Shown here piece by piece: positions 1-8,591 of a stretch of DNA of 63,624 nucleotides. The translations under genes and the position numbers were made by a program. Below the pieces are notes generated by a model that worked only from the letters and a program-made list of their open reading frames with translations, was not told the origin of the DNA and made no database searches. This DNA comes from Lachnospiraceae bacterium (GTDB lineage: Bacteria; Bacillota; Clostridia; Lachnospirales; Lachnospiraceae): NCBI GenBank assembly GCA_902363835.1, contig CABJBM010000033.1, positions 1-63,624 on the forward strand, read 5' to 3'. Every line of letters begins with the position of its first letter. Position 1 is the stretch's first letter.

Positions 1-66
1 TGATTAACACGCACCTTTCATATTGATATTTTAACGTGTTAAACTTTTCGTGTCCACACTTATATA

Positions 67-1896
67 CTAACACCAGTAGCTATTAGACATCCTTACTTTT
101 AAGATATAAAAGCCTTCATAAGGAACTGTAAATTCAAAGCAGCCACAACCGTTAATCTGTACACAGTACAGAACAGTATCGATGTCGTTGCATCTCTGAT
201 ATAATTTTACATCCCAATCATGGAAATCTTGGCAGCGGCATCCCCAGATACATCCCGTGATAATACAGGGTTTAATCAAGCATTCCTGGCAAACGGGGCA
301 GGGTTCCGGCACGGGACACTCTGCAGGTATTGTTATTGGAACGAGAATATATTCCTTTTCCGGTACCGGGCAGGCCGGGCAAACTGGACATGGTTCCGGT
401 GTTGGGCATTCCGGACATGGCTGCGGTGTTGGGCATGGTGCCGGTGCAGGACATGGAGGCGGTACCGGACACGTTGGGCATGGTTCCGACGCAGGACATG
501 GAGGCGGTGCCGGACACGTTGGGCACACCTGAGGTACTTCTGGGACTGGAACTGAAGGAGCCGGAACTGAAGGAGCCGGAACTGCAGGAGCCGGAACTGT
601 AGGAGCCGGAACTGTAGGAACTGGAACTGCAGGAGCTGGAACTGCAGTAGCTGGAACTGTAGGAACTGGAACTGCAGGAGCCGGAACTGCAGGAGCCGGA
701 ACTGCAGGAGCCGGAATTACCGGAGCTGGAACTGCCGGAGCTGGAACTGCCGGAGCTGGAACTGCAGGAGATGGAATTGCAGGAGCTGGAACTGCAGGAG
801 CTGGAACTGCAGGAGCTGGAACTGCCGGAGCTGGAATCGCAGGAGCTGGAACTGTAGGGGCTGGTGTTATGGCTTGACACATCATACCTCCAACAAATGG
901 AAAATAGTGAAATTCAAAGCCGCTGTCAGCATTTACCGCAAATGCTCCTAAGGCAGCATTACCGCTTACATGACCGCCTGTAGGATGTGCATGGAACATA
1001 GCCTGTGGTGCCAGTATACTTCCCCAGATATCGGAAGATTTTTCCATATAGATATTAGTTGCATCCTCAAACAAATACAATGTCTGATTCGCCTTATTTC
1101 TTTCCCCATAAACACCGTATTGCAAATGGGCATTTGCTCCCGTTCTCAGTCTTACAATGACCGTACTTCCTTGTGGAACTTCTGCACGTATCCCTTTGTT
1201 GATTAAACCATTCGGTCTTACATCTATAAGGAATACATTCTGTACAGGGTCATTACCCCTTAAAATCCATTCATAATTATTATCCACTACACTTCCATTT
1301 GGAGTTAAAGCTTCAATACAGTTTTGGTAGTATTCGATGCTTTTCCTTGCATCACTAAAGAAACGTGGTAGGTTAGCATCTATCCTGCTTGCAGGTATAT
1401 ATCTTGGTACATCATAACTGGGAACCACATAATGATCACCCTTATCCGATGGTGTCCAATATTGACTGCCCCCATTGGCCTGGTATAAAAATTTTAATTC
1501 TTGTATTCCATCAGTCGTGCCATCTTTTCCGATTAAGTAGGTACTTCCATTGGCTGCACGGAATCCACCGCCGACAACCACATGGCCGATAACAACCAAA
1601 GGGCCGGCCATAGATACATTACCGCCAACTAAAAAGCGTACTAAATCCGGCGAGTAACTGACTGTTCCGTTACCTCTACGGACAAAGCCAACGCTTAAGC
1701 CCCTTGGGCTGTAAAAACTTCCGCCTATTGCTACAGGCCCTTCAATATCTATAATGTTATTTGCATCGTTAAATACAATAACATTGAATCTGGATGCAGC
1801 ACCAAACGGCTGACCTGCAATAGTATACCAGTTTATATCATCATAAGGTAAACCCGCACTTGCCATTGCTTCCTTATTATAGCTGTTATTGTCCAT
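67..1896 (-). CDS. Choice-of-anchor A / proline-cysteine-rich surface protein
   Basis: Protein of 609 aa. Residues about 1-360 form a choice-of-anchor A type beta domain: alternating glycine-rich beta strands such as GPVAIGGSF and GPLVVIGHVVVGGGF. Next comes about 110 residues of five-residue repeats (VPAPA), then a block of CPxCP and PPPCP motifs with more than 20 cysteines, and a cysteine-containing C-terminal domain ending in SYWC. There is no signal peptide or membrane segment, which fits a protein deposited on the spore from the mother cell, though this is inference. I chose the ATG at 1896 (MDNNSYNK) because AGGAG lies six bases upstream (1902-1906). An earlier in-frame start at 1926 has no such site. 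The cysteine block suggests disulfide cross-linking or metal binding. Nearby minus-strand genes at 16-21 kb are also putative spore-surface proteins. Function is not shown. Confidence 0.8.
   Translation of the reverse strand: MDNNSYNKEAMASAGLPYDDINWYTIAGQPFGAASRFNVIVFNDANNIIDIEGPVAIGGSFYSPRGLSVGFVRRGNGTVSYSPDLVRFLVGGNVSMAGPLVVIGHVVVGGGFRAANGSTYLIGKDGTTDGIQELKFLYQANGGSQYWTPSDKGDHYVVPSYDVPRYIPASRIDANLPRFFSDARKSIEYYQNCIEALTPNGSVVDNNYEWILRGNDPVQNVFLIDVRPNGLINKGIRAEVPQGSTVIVRLRTGANAHLQYGVYGERNKANQTLYLFEDATNIYMEKSSDIWGSILAPQAMFHAHPTGGHVSGNAALGAFAVNADSGFEFHYFPFVGGMMCQAITPAPTVPAPAIPAPAVPAPAVPAPAVPAPAIPSPAVPAPAVPAPAVPAPVIPAPAVPAPAVPAPAVPVPTVPATAVPAPAVPVPTVPAPTVPAPAVPAPSVPAPSVPVPEVPQVCPTCPAPPPCPASEPCPTCPVPPPCPAPAPCPTPQPCPECPTPEPCPVCPACPVPEKEYILVPITIPAECPVPEPCPVCQECLIKPCIITGCIWGCRCQDFHDWDVKLYQRCNDIDTVLYCVQINGCGCFEFTVPYEGFYILKVRMSNSYWC
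548..878. repeat. 15-bp tandem repeat encoding VPAPA units
   Basis: A run of about 22 imperfect 15-bp units (consensus on + GGAGCTGGAACTGCA) inside the anchor-A gene. It encodes the VPAPA five-residue repeat on the minus strand. Unit copies differ mainly at third positions and in A/V/T/I swaps. Such arrays change length by slippage, so the count may vary between strains. Confidence 0.85.
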
Positions 1897-1926
1897 ATAA
1901 ACTCCTGAAGACTGCTTAAATAGCAA

Positions 1927-2445
1927 CGCATTTTTATTCTCAGTTCAGTTTATTCTAATGAAAATGCTTCTGTGCGGTTTTCTATGCAATCAAACAAAAT
2001 TTTATGATAAATTTTTGAAATTCATATATATATCATTAAAGAGACTTAGTATCTGTTTTGGCTGGAATAATAATCGTTCCACCAAGGATAAATTACGCCT
2101 TCCAGGAATCCGAATCATAGCATCAACAAATGTGGAAACAATTGTTATCTTATCCCGCATAAAATGAGGATTTATGAGGCTTTCTGAATTTATTAAAGCG
2201 GGCGGTGATAACCATATGGCAACCCTTTTTTGTGATGTTGTCAAATAGATAACAAAGAGATTTCACTGCATGTTAAAACTGTCGTGCCGTTGGAGCGGAA
2301 GGCCCGGTAAATCAAAGATTTGAGGGAATTTGGAAGAAGAATTGACGTGTGTTTCTAGCAGTGGTGATTAGTCCGAGGAAACTTATTTTATCGAGTGGGG
2401 GGGGGTAAATTTATAAGCGTTTCACTCCCCGCTATTTTAATTATT
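1927..2445. other. Non-coding, degenerate flank
   Basis: No convincing gene. It holds the 5' region of the minus-strand anchor-A gene and, at 2293-2417, copy A of a degenerate repeat described separately. Short reading frames here have no family resemblance that I recognise. Confidence 0.5.
2293..2417. repeat. Degenerate repeat, copy A
   Basis: About 125 bp closely matching 8790-8906 and partly 7620-7684. Shared blocks include GAGCGGAA.GGC, GAAGAA followed by CGTGTGTTTCTA, GATTAGTCC, and GGAAACTTATTTTA then GGGGTAAATTTATAAG. The last block can pair with itself (CTTATTTTACC with GGTAAATTTATAAG), so it may be an insertion-element end. In copy A a run of nine or more G interrupts it. An IS66 remnant begins directly to the right. 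Confidence 0.7.
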
Positions 2446-2722
2446 AAGATTCTTGATGGAAGATGCTTCAGTTCAAACAATGCAGCGAGAATGTTATCCG
2501 CCCATTCACTGTTGGACGAAAAAACTGGCTGTTTGCAGATACTTCTAAAGGAGCAAATGCATCTTCTGCTGTATATAGTATCGTTGAGACCGCAAAAGCA
2601 AATGGCCTTAATGTATATGCCTGCTTAGAGTATTTATTGCTTTATATGCCCGATACCGATTGATGGAATCAACGGAGTTACTGGATGATATGATGCCATG
2701 GTCGCCGGATGTAATTGCTTAA
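2446..2722 (+). pseudogene. IS66-family transposase, C-terminal remnant
   Basis: Three frames read in order give the C-terminal signature of IS66 TnpC transposases. ILDGRC.SSNN is in the first frame. Then VIRPFTVGRKNWLFADT, KGA.ASS.VYS.VETAKANGLNVY and the LEYLLLYMPDTD block follow in a second. Last comes ELLDDMMPWSPDVIA with a stop at 2720-2722 in a third. The two frameshifts (near 2470 and 2661) and the missing N-terminal two thirds mean it cannot make an active enzyme. No partner tnpA/tnpB genes or terminal repeats were found next to it. Confidence 0.85.
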
Positions 2723-2731
2723 TGTAAAAAG

Positions 2732-2970
2732 TAATACTCTGGGTTGCTTATTATAACGGATTCTGTTTTAATTTTAAAGGCACTATTTTATTAAGCGCTT
2801 ATGAAAGAGTAGGGACTATTAGGAAAATATTTGAATTATGTAATTCCAATGGTGATTTCATTATGATTTTTTACGGTATTTTTGAGAGAAATATGGAGTA
2901 TTATTTAAGAAAATATGGGTTTGAGGAAACAGCCGAGTTGCTTAAAAAGCTTTTTGAAAATTATAAATAA
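2732..2970 (+). pseudogene. Unrecognised coding fragment
   Basis: An open stretch of about 79 codons ends at the stop 2968-2970 with ERNMEYYLRKYGFEETAELL and KKLFENYK. The composition looks like real protein (charged amphipathic helices), but I find no ATG with a ribosome site at its left end. It is probably the tail of a gene truncated by the insertion events to its left. I do not recognise the family. Confidence 0.3.
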
Positions 2971-3175
2971 CAATCAAGAGCTTTTATGAAAGACAAAACT
3001 CCTATGTTAGAATTAATTGATGAGTGCTGCGCTAGATAAAATTGAGGAAATAAGAATTATATATGCTTGTTGAAAATATTTGTTGTGATACCGTCTCAGG
3101 AATGGATAAGTGTAAAGGAACAAAGGAAATGTTCAAACAGATTAAAAAGTGGTATAGAATTGAAAAGATTAAAAG

Positions 3176-3895
3176 ATGTGTGATTATAAAAAGATAAGGG
3201 ATGAAAAAATAAAGGGATGTAAGAAAATCGCAGATTCCAAAATGCATTTCTATTATGATGAAACAGAAAATTTTGGAAAAATGCGTATAAATTTAGATAA
3301 GGATTTAGGTTATAATAAATGCCCTGCGTCACCGGCGTTTATGGTGGATGGACTATGGTGTAGAGATGAAATCACAAATGACATGGCGCAGGAGTTAATA
3401 AATGCAACAAAAGTGAAAACTGGTTTGAATAAAGTTAAATTTAAGAATGTCTTTGGAAAGAAATGTGATTTAAAAGGGATATTTTAAAATAGGAATTTGG
3501 ATTATATATTAGATTGGCTAGAAAAATATGATATATGCTTTCATTTTACAGAATATAATATTTTGTTTGATATTACAAATGACTTGTACCAGATTCTTCC
3601 CGGAGAACCACTGCCGGACGAAAAAGATGTACTAAAAAAATTAGTGTTTGCACATTCTAAGGATATCGCAATTTTACTAGATGAAGTCAAATACCCTAAT
3701 ATTAAAAATGACAATTTATTTTGGAAAAAAATGATTAAGATATTGGCCTTAGATAAATTATTGAACCAAAATAATGTTCAGGGTAGGAGCATTGAAGATT
3801 TATGCATTTGTTACGAAAAAGATATAATAGGTCGATTAAAGCAAAAGATGGAAGCAGCTACAAAAGAACAAGTAAAAGGAAATATCCGTATTTAA
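3176..3895 (+). pseudogene. DUF3800-like protein, broken by stop and deletion
   Basis: Two same-frame pieces are separated by an in-frame TAA at 3485-3487. The first contains FYYDETENFGKMRI, the DE-containing start typical of DUF3800 (RNase H-like fold) proteins. The second contains DYILDWLEKYDICFHFTEYN and a helical C-terminal part. The expected middle section is much shortened, so material was probably lost between the pieces. DUF3800 proteins are often found in mobile or defence contexts, which suits this neighbourhood. An overlapping frame continues to 4074 with lysine-rich sequence that may be a further frameshifted tail. Family assignment rests on the N-terminal motif only. Confidence 0.5.
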
Positions 3896-4275
3896 AACGA
3901 ATGGGGAAGGAAGAAAAAGATAGATTCATTCGATTATGTAAGATAATTAAAAAATCTAAGGAGAGAAATCCCTTTTCATTTTGCTTCTTTGATAGTTCAG
4001 CAGTTTTCTATAGGTTTGAATGGTTCATTAATTTTGAAGAAGTACTTATTAGGGCGCAGTTACTTAATACTTAAGAGAGACAGAAAATTATGTTTTAGTG
4101 AACATAATCTATAGAATGTCAAATAGAAAAAATGATTGAAATCAAGCCTTCAAGTCAAACAAGATTTGGAGGTTTACTTGTACAATAGGAAGATTCTCCT
4201 ACGGAGAAATCCAGATCAATGTTTTCCAATATGATAGCATCTTGCTCCACAGCATTGCGGCGTAATTTTACATTT
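3896..4275. other. No clear gene
   Basis: AT-rich. The + frame to 4074 is noted under the broken DUF3800 gene. The rest shows only a few dozen open codons on the minus strand (around 4160-4265) with no recognisable family, probably decayed sequence. Confidence 0.4.
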
Positions 4276-4461
4276 TTAATTTTTCCTCAGCTCTACAATG
4301 TTGTCATATAGTCTATTAAGGCGAAGGGTTTTATCATGGAGTTTGTATTCCCTAAAACGAGTATCTTCCGGCATACTGTCAATTTCATTTTCAAGAAGGA
4401 TTTTATTAAGCTCGACCTCTTGTAGCTTGGATTCATAATTGTTTATCATTGACAAAGACAT
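4276..4461 (-). CDS. Small coiled-coil-like hypothetical (possible fragment)
   Basis: Sixty-one codons from ATG 4461 (MSLSMINNYESK), or 67 from a TTG at 4479. The product is all alpha and highly charged (KLQEVELNKILLENEIDSM, then LRLNRLYDNIVELRKN), a heptad-like pattern expected for a coiled coil. There is no ribosome site at either start, so it may be the C-terminal tail of a larger gene. Helical tails like this end some large serine recombinases, but I cannot assign it. Confidence 0.3.
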   Translation of the reverse strand: MSLSMINNYESKLQEVELNKILLENEIDSMPEDTRFREYKLHDKTLRLNRLYDNIVELRKN

Positions 4462-4556
4462 ACGATAATATAAAGGCAAAAAAGGACGAGCTTAATACAT
4501 ACACCATGTTTTGATTTTCAAAAGGATGGTTAAATATTTACCTAATTGTTTGTGAA

Positions 4557-5390
4557 CTACCGTACTGCAAATACTAGCAACACAGCAATACCTAATACAA
4601 TTCGATACAAACCAAATAATTGGAAATCATGCTTTTTAATATATCCCATAAGAAATTTTATCACTAACACAGATACTGCAAATGCTACAGCCATACCTAT
4701 TACCAAGATAAGCAATTCTTCATTTGTAAAGGAAAGTCCAAATTTCAGTATTTTAATAGCACTTAAACCGAACATAACAGGAACAGCAAGGAAAAACGTA
4801 AATTCCGCTGCCACAACTCGTGATACACCAATTAACAGTGCGCCTATAATCGTGGCACCCGAGCGAGAGGTACCGGGAATAATGGAAAGTACTTGAAATA
4901 GTCCAATTAACAAGGCTGTCTGACAAGTAATATCTTCTAATTTTGAAATAGTTGACAACCGTTCCTTATTCCACATTTCAATGACAATAAAAGCAATACC
5001 ATAGAAAATAAGGGCTGCAGCAATTACTACGGGGGTATGCAAATGAGTTTCAATATAATCGTCAAACAAGATAGTTATGAATGCTCCTGGAATACAAGCA
5101 AGAACAACTTTGAACCAAAGAGAAAATGTTTCCTTTTTGATAATAGGCTGTGTTTTGTCCTTAAATTGGAACGGAATCATCTTCTTCCAAAATATATTGA
5201 CAACAGCAAGGATTGCCCCAAGTTGAATGACAACAAAAAACATTTCCTTAAATGTTTCGCTCATATTAAGCGTAATAAATTCATCCACAAGAAGCATATG
5301 TCCAGTGCTGCTGATGGGCAGCCATTCGGTAATTCCCTCTACAATACCAAGAAATATAACTTTCAAAATCTCTATATAATCTAATCCCAT
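4557..5390 (-). CDS. uppP: Undecaprenyl-diphosphatase UppP/BcrD
   Basis: Integral membrane phosphatase of 277 aa, the usual family length. It converts undecaprenyl pyrophosphate to the monophosphate, recycling the lipid carrier of wall synthesis and giving bacitracin resistance when in excess. Both family signatures are present: EGITEWLPISSTGH near residue 18 and PGTSRSGATI near residue 168, with about eight hydrophobic segments. AAGGAGG lies ten bases before the ATG at 5390. The ATG overlaps the TAA of an upstream remnant encoding the C-terminal end of an ABC permease (TAATG), so translation was once coupled. With the BcrR-like gene at 5959-6573 and the ATPase remnant between, this is the bcrD position of an enterococcal-type bcr cluster. 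The enzyme itself looks intact. Confidence 0.93.
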   Translation of the reverse strand: MGLDYIEILKVIFLGIVEGITEWLPISSTGHMLLVDEFITLNMSETFKEMFFVVIQLGAILAVVNIFWKKMIPFQFKDKTQPIIKKETFSLWFKVVLACIPGAFITILFDDYIETHLHTPVVIAAALIFYGIAFIVIEMWNKERLSTISKLEDITCQTALLIGLFQVLSIIPGTSRSGATIIGALLIGVSRVVAAEFTFFLAVPVMFGLSAIKILKFGLSFTNEELLILVIGMAVAFAVSVLVIKFLMGYIKKHDFQLFGLYRIVLGIAVLLVFAVR

Positions 5391-5805
5391 TACTTTAAAT
5401 CCTCCTTTTGAAAATAGTGAAAGGTCATAAAAAACCCAACTATTGATAGTAATAAGATAATTATCACAGATATGGCAGTGGGGTAGCTGATACTCTCGAT
5501 TTTACCCCATGCAAGAAAAAATGTAGCTGTCCACGAATATAATGCACCTTATTCTTGATTTGAGAGAGCGATACCCATGACAATGACAGCGGCATTGTCT
5601 TTATAATCTTTCCCTTCAATCGGATAGATCCATCTGTTTGGAAAGCCAACTGTAACATCATTTTCATTGCAATGGTTTTCCCTGCCCTGTTTCTGCCATG
5701 CAGCTCATAAATTTTCTCTTTTGGCCCATGAAGATTTATCTTATCAACAACGGTAGCGGTTCCGTATCCTTTGGTAAGATTTTTAATTTCAATAATAAAT
5801 TCCAT
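5391..5805 (-). pseudogene. Fused bcrA/bcrB remnant (bacitracin ABC transporter)
   Basis: Reading from ATG 5805, the N-terminal part matches a BcrA/lantibiotic-type ABC ATPase: MEFIIEIKNLTKGYG, a Walker A written GRNRAGKT instead of GxNGAGKT, then MKMMLQLAFQTDGSIRL. After about 65 codons this similarity stops. The frame then changes and finishes as a permease C terminus ([16 protein letters not shown], a hydrophobic stretch, then [10 protein letters not shown] and stop). So most of the ATPase and nearly all of the permease have been deleted and the ends joined. The altered Walker A and the absence of the signature motif and Walker B mean no transport activity. AAAGGGATG precedes the start. 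Confidence 0.8.
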
Positions 5806-5913
5806 AACCATCATCCCTTTCTGTGGATTGCTGCTTGCGCTGACCACAAATTTATTATCTGTTCTAATATGGTAAAAGCCAAGAAACCTTCCGTCACAAA
5901 GGAAAAAAGCACT

Positions 5914-5928
5914 GACACTTATGGTGGC
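5914..5928. promoter_or_regulatory. Possible BcrR operator
   Basis: GACA-N7-TGGC, one base off the inverted repeat GACA-N7-TGTC known for BcrR at enterococcal bcrA promoters. It lies between the bcrR-like gene and the bcrA remnant start (5805), where such a site is expected. A single imperfect copy could be chance. Confidence 0.3.
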
Positions 5929-5958
5929 ATAGCCAACTTCCAAGGGTTTTAGGGCATT

Positions 5959-6573
5959 TTATTTTGTTTGGATTCGCTTTGTCAAAACAAAGATTTTAGC
6001 CACAAACAGCAAAAATATAAGTGCCGTTGTATAAGGTTCTCTTGCCGCGGCAAGGAAACAGATAGCCGCAGCGGTGAGTGCAAGAGAGTATTTTGTGACA
6101 ATGCTACCCCATGCCTCTTTATCAAAATGAGTCAGTAATAGTTTAGCAGTACCAATTCCCATCATGGCAATAAACGTAGTACAGTAAATCGTAAGATGCA
6201 ACGCCGAAGTATCGGTAAAATCAAAAAGGTTCACCGCATGGATATATGTTCCATCCGATTTTCCATAGAGTGGAAGAAAAATACAGGCAATCGCCATCAT
6301 GTCCAATAGACTAAAGATAAAGTCATAAACTTTTTTTAGATTGGAGCAATTTTCTGTTTGGGCAAGGCTTATAAGCTCCTCACCTGACAGAAGTTCGTCT
6401 ATGGTCACAGAAAAGAATTTGGAAATATATTTGAGTGATTCGATGCTAGGGTAGCCTTTGCCGCTTTCCCATTTTGAAATTGCCGTTCTTGATACATATA
6501 ATTGCTCCGCAAGCTGTTCTTGCGTTAAATTCCTTTGTTTTCTAAGTTGTTGTATTTTTTCATTGAATTCCAT
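5959..6573 (-). CDS. bcrR: BcrR-like membrane-bound XRE regulator
   Basis: Protein of 204 aa with an N-terminal XRE helix-turn-helix (LTQEQLAEQLYVSRTAISKW, residues about 17-36, then ESGKGYPSIESLKYISKFF). About four hydrophobic segments follow in residues 90-200. This one-component layout, DNA-binding head plus four membrane helices, is that of BcrR, which senses bacitracin and activates bcrABD. Length, start sequence and position upstream of the bcr remnant all agree. GAGGACAATT precedes the ATG at 6573. In the known system sensing involves the BcrAB transporter. Since that is deleted here, normal induction is unlikely, though DNA binding could persist. The gene is complete and shows no frame damage. 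Confidence 0.85.
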   Translation of the reverse strand: MEFNEKIQQLRKQRNLTQEQLAEQLYVSRTAISKWESGKGYPSIESLKYISKFFSVTIDELLSGEELISLAQTENCSNLKKVYDFIFSLLDMMAIACIFLPLYGKSDGTYIHAVNLFDFTDTSALHLTIYCTTFIAMMGIGTAKLLLTHFDKEAWGSIVTKYSLALTAAAICFLAAAREPYTTALIFLLFVAKIFVLTKRIQTK

Positions 6574-6846
6574 AATTGTCCTCCTGCTTGTTTTTTACTT
6601 TTAGGCGTCCATCAGAAGGTTTTTCCGCATTTTTGTGTATCATCCACGCCTGACCAAACTTCTCAGTACCTTCAATATGTTTTCTTCACACAATTTTTGT
6701 ATCCGTCATTCCGATATGCCTCATTTTTCAGAGGCAGCTATCACAGAAATATAATCCATATAATCAACTTCTTTTCGATAAAACAACATGCACCAATTAT
6801 ATGCGGGATGACGAACAATAGCAAGCGTAGCAATATGTAAACATGA
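6574..6846. other. Upstream region of bcrR, no gene seen
   Basis: Holds the minus-strand promoter region of the bcrR-like gene. I see no family-like coding sequence and no clear inverted repeats. Confidence 0.4.
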
Positions 6847-7057
6847 AAAGAAATACTATATAACATAAAACTCAATTTCAAACCTTTTGGAAGAGTAATA
6901 AAAATGGCGTGGGAGGCAAGATATTGGACACAGAAATGCCTTGCCCAACTTGCAGGCCTCACACCACACTCTATTATATACATAGAGAACAGAGGACAGC
7001 ACCCAAGCATGAACAAGTTTTATCTGCTTATTACTTTGCTTGATATTTTGGTTGGCT
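6847..7057 (+). pseudogene. XRE-family regulator, truncated
   Basis: The frame reads INLKLNFKPFG-type N-terminal sequence (LNFKPFGRVIKMAWEARYWT) followed by QKCLAQLAGLTPHSIIYIEN, RGQHPSMNKFYLLITLLDI and a TAA at 7055-7057. This matches small Lachnospiraceae XRE repressors, whose family continues after LDI with SVDQFFF. Here VDQ has become VG-stop and FFF follows in frame just after the stop, so a nonsense change ended it. There is no start codon at the left end. Gene dead or very recently disabled. Confidence 0.65.
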
Positions 7058-7192
7058 AATTCTTTTTTTCTATATAATTCAGATAGCGAGCAATTTTAAC
7101 GGCACCAGCTTTGTCAGTTTTTACTTTGCGAAGAGAATTATTATCGAAATCCCTAATGAGTTTTGTATAGGCAGCTTCTATTTTATAAAATA
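7056..7192 (-). pseudogene. IS110-family transposase fragment
   Basis: The minus strand encodes EAAYTKLIRDFDNNSLRKVK then TDKAGAVKIARYLNYIEKKN and a stop. FxxNSLRKVKTDKxDxxKIARY is a characteristic block of the DEDD domain of IS110-type transposases. The key aspartate pair position TDKAD is changed to TDKAG. Only about 45 codons remain; no start codon and no Tnp_20 domain. Confidence 0.65.
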
Positions 7193-7322
7193 AGGTATGA
7201 AAAATAAGAGGTGCTATGTTATAATCAGTACAAATATAACCAGTGAAGAAAAGTTTTAGGAAATATGAGTTGCTGCCAAGGGGCTGCCACGTGCTACTTT
7301 TTCAGTATTGAATCCCCAAAGG

Positions 7323-7472
7323 ATGAATTGTGAAAAATGCTGCAGGTGTGGAAGTTGGGTTACGGATCGGGAAAAACCTGATTCAATAAGAGGATTAGCA
7401 AATGGTGCTACAGTAGATGGCGAATTATTGTGTGATGATTGTTTGCCGAAGGGGCATAGATGGGCATTTTAA
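7323..7472 (+). CDS. Small zinc-ribbon-like protein (possible remnant)
   Basis: Forty-nine codons: MNCEKCCRCGSW, then about 25 residues, then ELLCDDCLPKGHRWAF. The CxxCCxCG and CDDC pairs look like a four-cysteine zinc knuckle. The ATG at 7323 has AAAGG immediately upstream, too close for a good ribosome site; upstream GTG/TTG codons in the same frame (from about 7270) could serve. I do not recognise the family. Given the decayed surroundings it may be a leftover of a larger gene. Confidence 0.35.
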   Translation: MNCEKCCRCGSWVTDREKPDSIRGLANGATVDGELLCDDCLPKGHRWAF

Positions 7473-7826
7473 AATGAGGGAGATAGGGTAGAATGAATCA
7501 TATTTTGCAACAGGCCATTGCAAAATGGGGCTTTGATATAAGTGGTAGTGTAAAGGAATGGTTTTGGCTTGTAGTATAAGTATTCTATTCCATTGCATGT
7601 GGAGATGGTAGTACTGCTGGAGCGGAAAGGCTAAGAAATCAATGGTTTTTTGGGTTTTGGCGCGAATAAGTAGGTGTGTTTTTATGTTCGGTTTGAATGA
7701 GATATGTTTCCGGTTACCATAGTGGGCTAAGAAAAATGAACATTCTGGCAAAAGGTTTGGATTCTATCAAATAAGTATATAGGTTTTGCAGTTGAAAGAT
7801 AAATTAAAATTTAAAGGGGAAAGTGT
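7473..7826. other. Intergenic with repeat copy C
   Basis: No supported gene. Contains the partial repeat copy at 7620-7684 and the leader of the acetyltransferase gene starting at 7827. Confidence 0.45.
7620..7684. repeat. Degenerate repeat, copy C (partial)
   Basis: Matches the left half of copies A (2293-2417) and B (8790-8906): GAGCGGAAAGGC, AAATCAA, TTTTGG, CGAATAAG and GTGTGTTTTTA in the same order and spacing. The right half, with GATTAGTCC and GGTAAATTTATAAG, is absent. Confidence 0.5.
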
Positions 7827-8591
7827 ATGATGAAGCTAATAAAAATAACTCACGAAAATATTGAAACAGAACATATTTGTTGTGCCATATCAAACAAAGA
7901 AGATATTCAGGTAACCTCAAAAAAGGATTGGTTAAAAGCAAGACTGGATGAGGGGTTGGTTTTCATAAAATGTAATGTACGCGGAAAATGTTTTGTTGAG
8001 TATATCCCTGCTGAATACGCCTGGACACCGATTGAAGCAAACGGATACATGTATATTAACTGCCTATGGGTGTCAGGGCAGTTCAAAGGCAGCGGATATT
8101 CTAATCTTCTTTTGGATGAATGTATAAAAGACAGTAAGGAAAAGGGAAAAAAAGGACTTGTTATTTTATCATCTAAAAAGAAAATGGGGTTTCTTTCTGA
8201 CCCTAAATATATGAAATACAAAGGATTTGAAACAGCAGATAGTGTAAATCCATATTTTGAACTCTTATACCTTCCGTTTTTTGAAGGTGCCGAAAAACCA
8301 CAGTTTAAGGCATACCTAAAAGAAACAAAAGAACGTAATTTACAGTCGGGATTTACCTTGTATTATACAAGTCAATGTCCTTTTACAGCTAAATATGTCC
8401 CGATTTTAGAAAAAATGGCTAAGAGCAGGGATATAGATTTTCAAGCTGTTCATATCGTAAATAAAGAACAAGCACAAAAGGCTCCAATACCTTTTACAAC
8501 ATTTGCCTTGTTTTATAACGGCGAGTTGGTAACGCATGAAATATTATCTGAAAAGAAGTTTGAAAAAATACTTGAAAGTAAAGGATTATAA
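7827..8591 (+). CDS. YoaP-type GNAT acetyltransferase (paralog 1)
   Basis: Protein of 254 aa. Residues about 1-150 are a GNAT fold, with the acetyl-CoA pyrophosphate loop written GQFKGSGYSNLLLDECI. Residues about 170-250 are a YoaP-like C-terminal domain with a thioredoxin-type strand order and a single conserved CPF (YYTSQCPFTAKYVPILEKMA). It probably transfers an acetyl group from acetyl-CoA to an unknown small molecule or protein in the cytoplasm. AAAGGGGAAAG sits just before the ATG. A close paralog lies 0.5 kb downstream (9121-9870), the pair separated by a repeat copy and a GNAT tail. The B. subtilis YoaP function is not well defined, so substrate is unknown. Confidence 0.88.
   Translation: MMKLIKITHENIETEHICCAISNKEDIQVTSKKDWLKARLDEGLVFIKCNVRGKCFVEYIPAEYAWTPIEANGYMYINCLWVSGQFKGSGYSNLLLDECIKDSKEKGKKGLVILSSKKKMGFLSDPKYMKYKGFETADSVNPYFELLYLPFFEGAEKPQFKAYLKETKERNLQSGFTLYYTSQCPFTAKYVPILEKMAKSRDIDFQAVHIVNKEQAQKAPIPFTTFALFYNGELVTHEILSEKKFEKILESKGL

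Noticed and set aside
220..602. Plus-strand open frames across the proline/cysteine repeats
   Set aside because: They are antisense to the anchor-A gene, low in complexity, and have no ribosome site.
548..878. CRISPR-like array
   Set aside because: Units are 15 bp without spacers and are coding (VPAPA).
272..880. Serine-rich minus-strand frame of about 200 codons
   Set aside because: An alternative frame through the same 15-bp repeats; open only because the repeat lacks stops.
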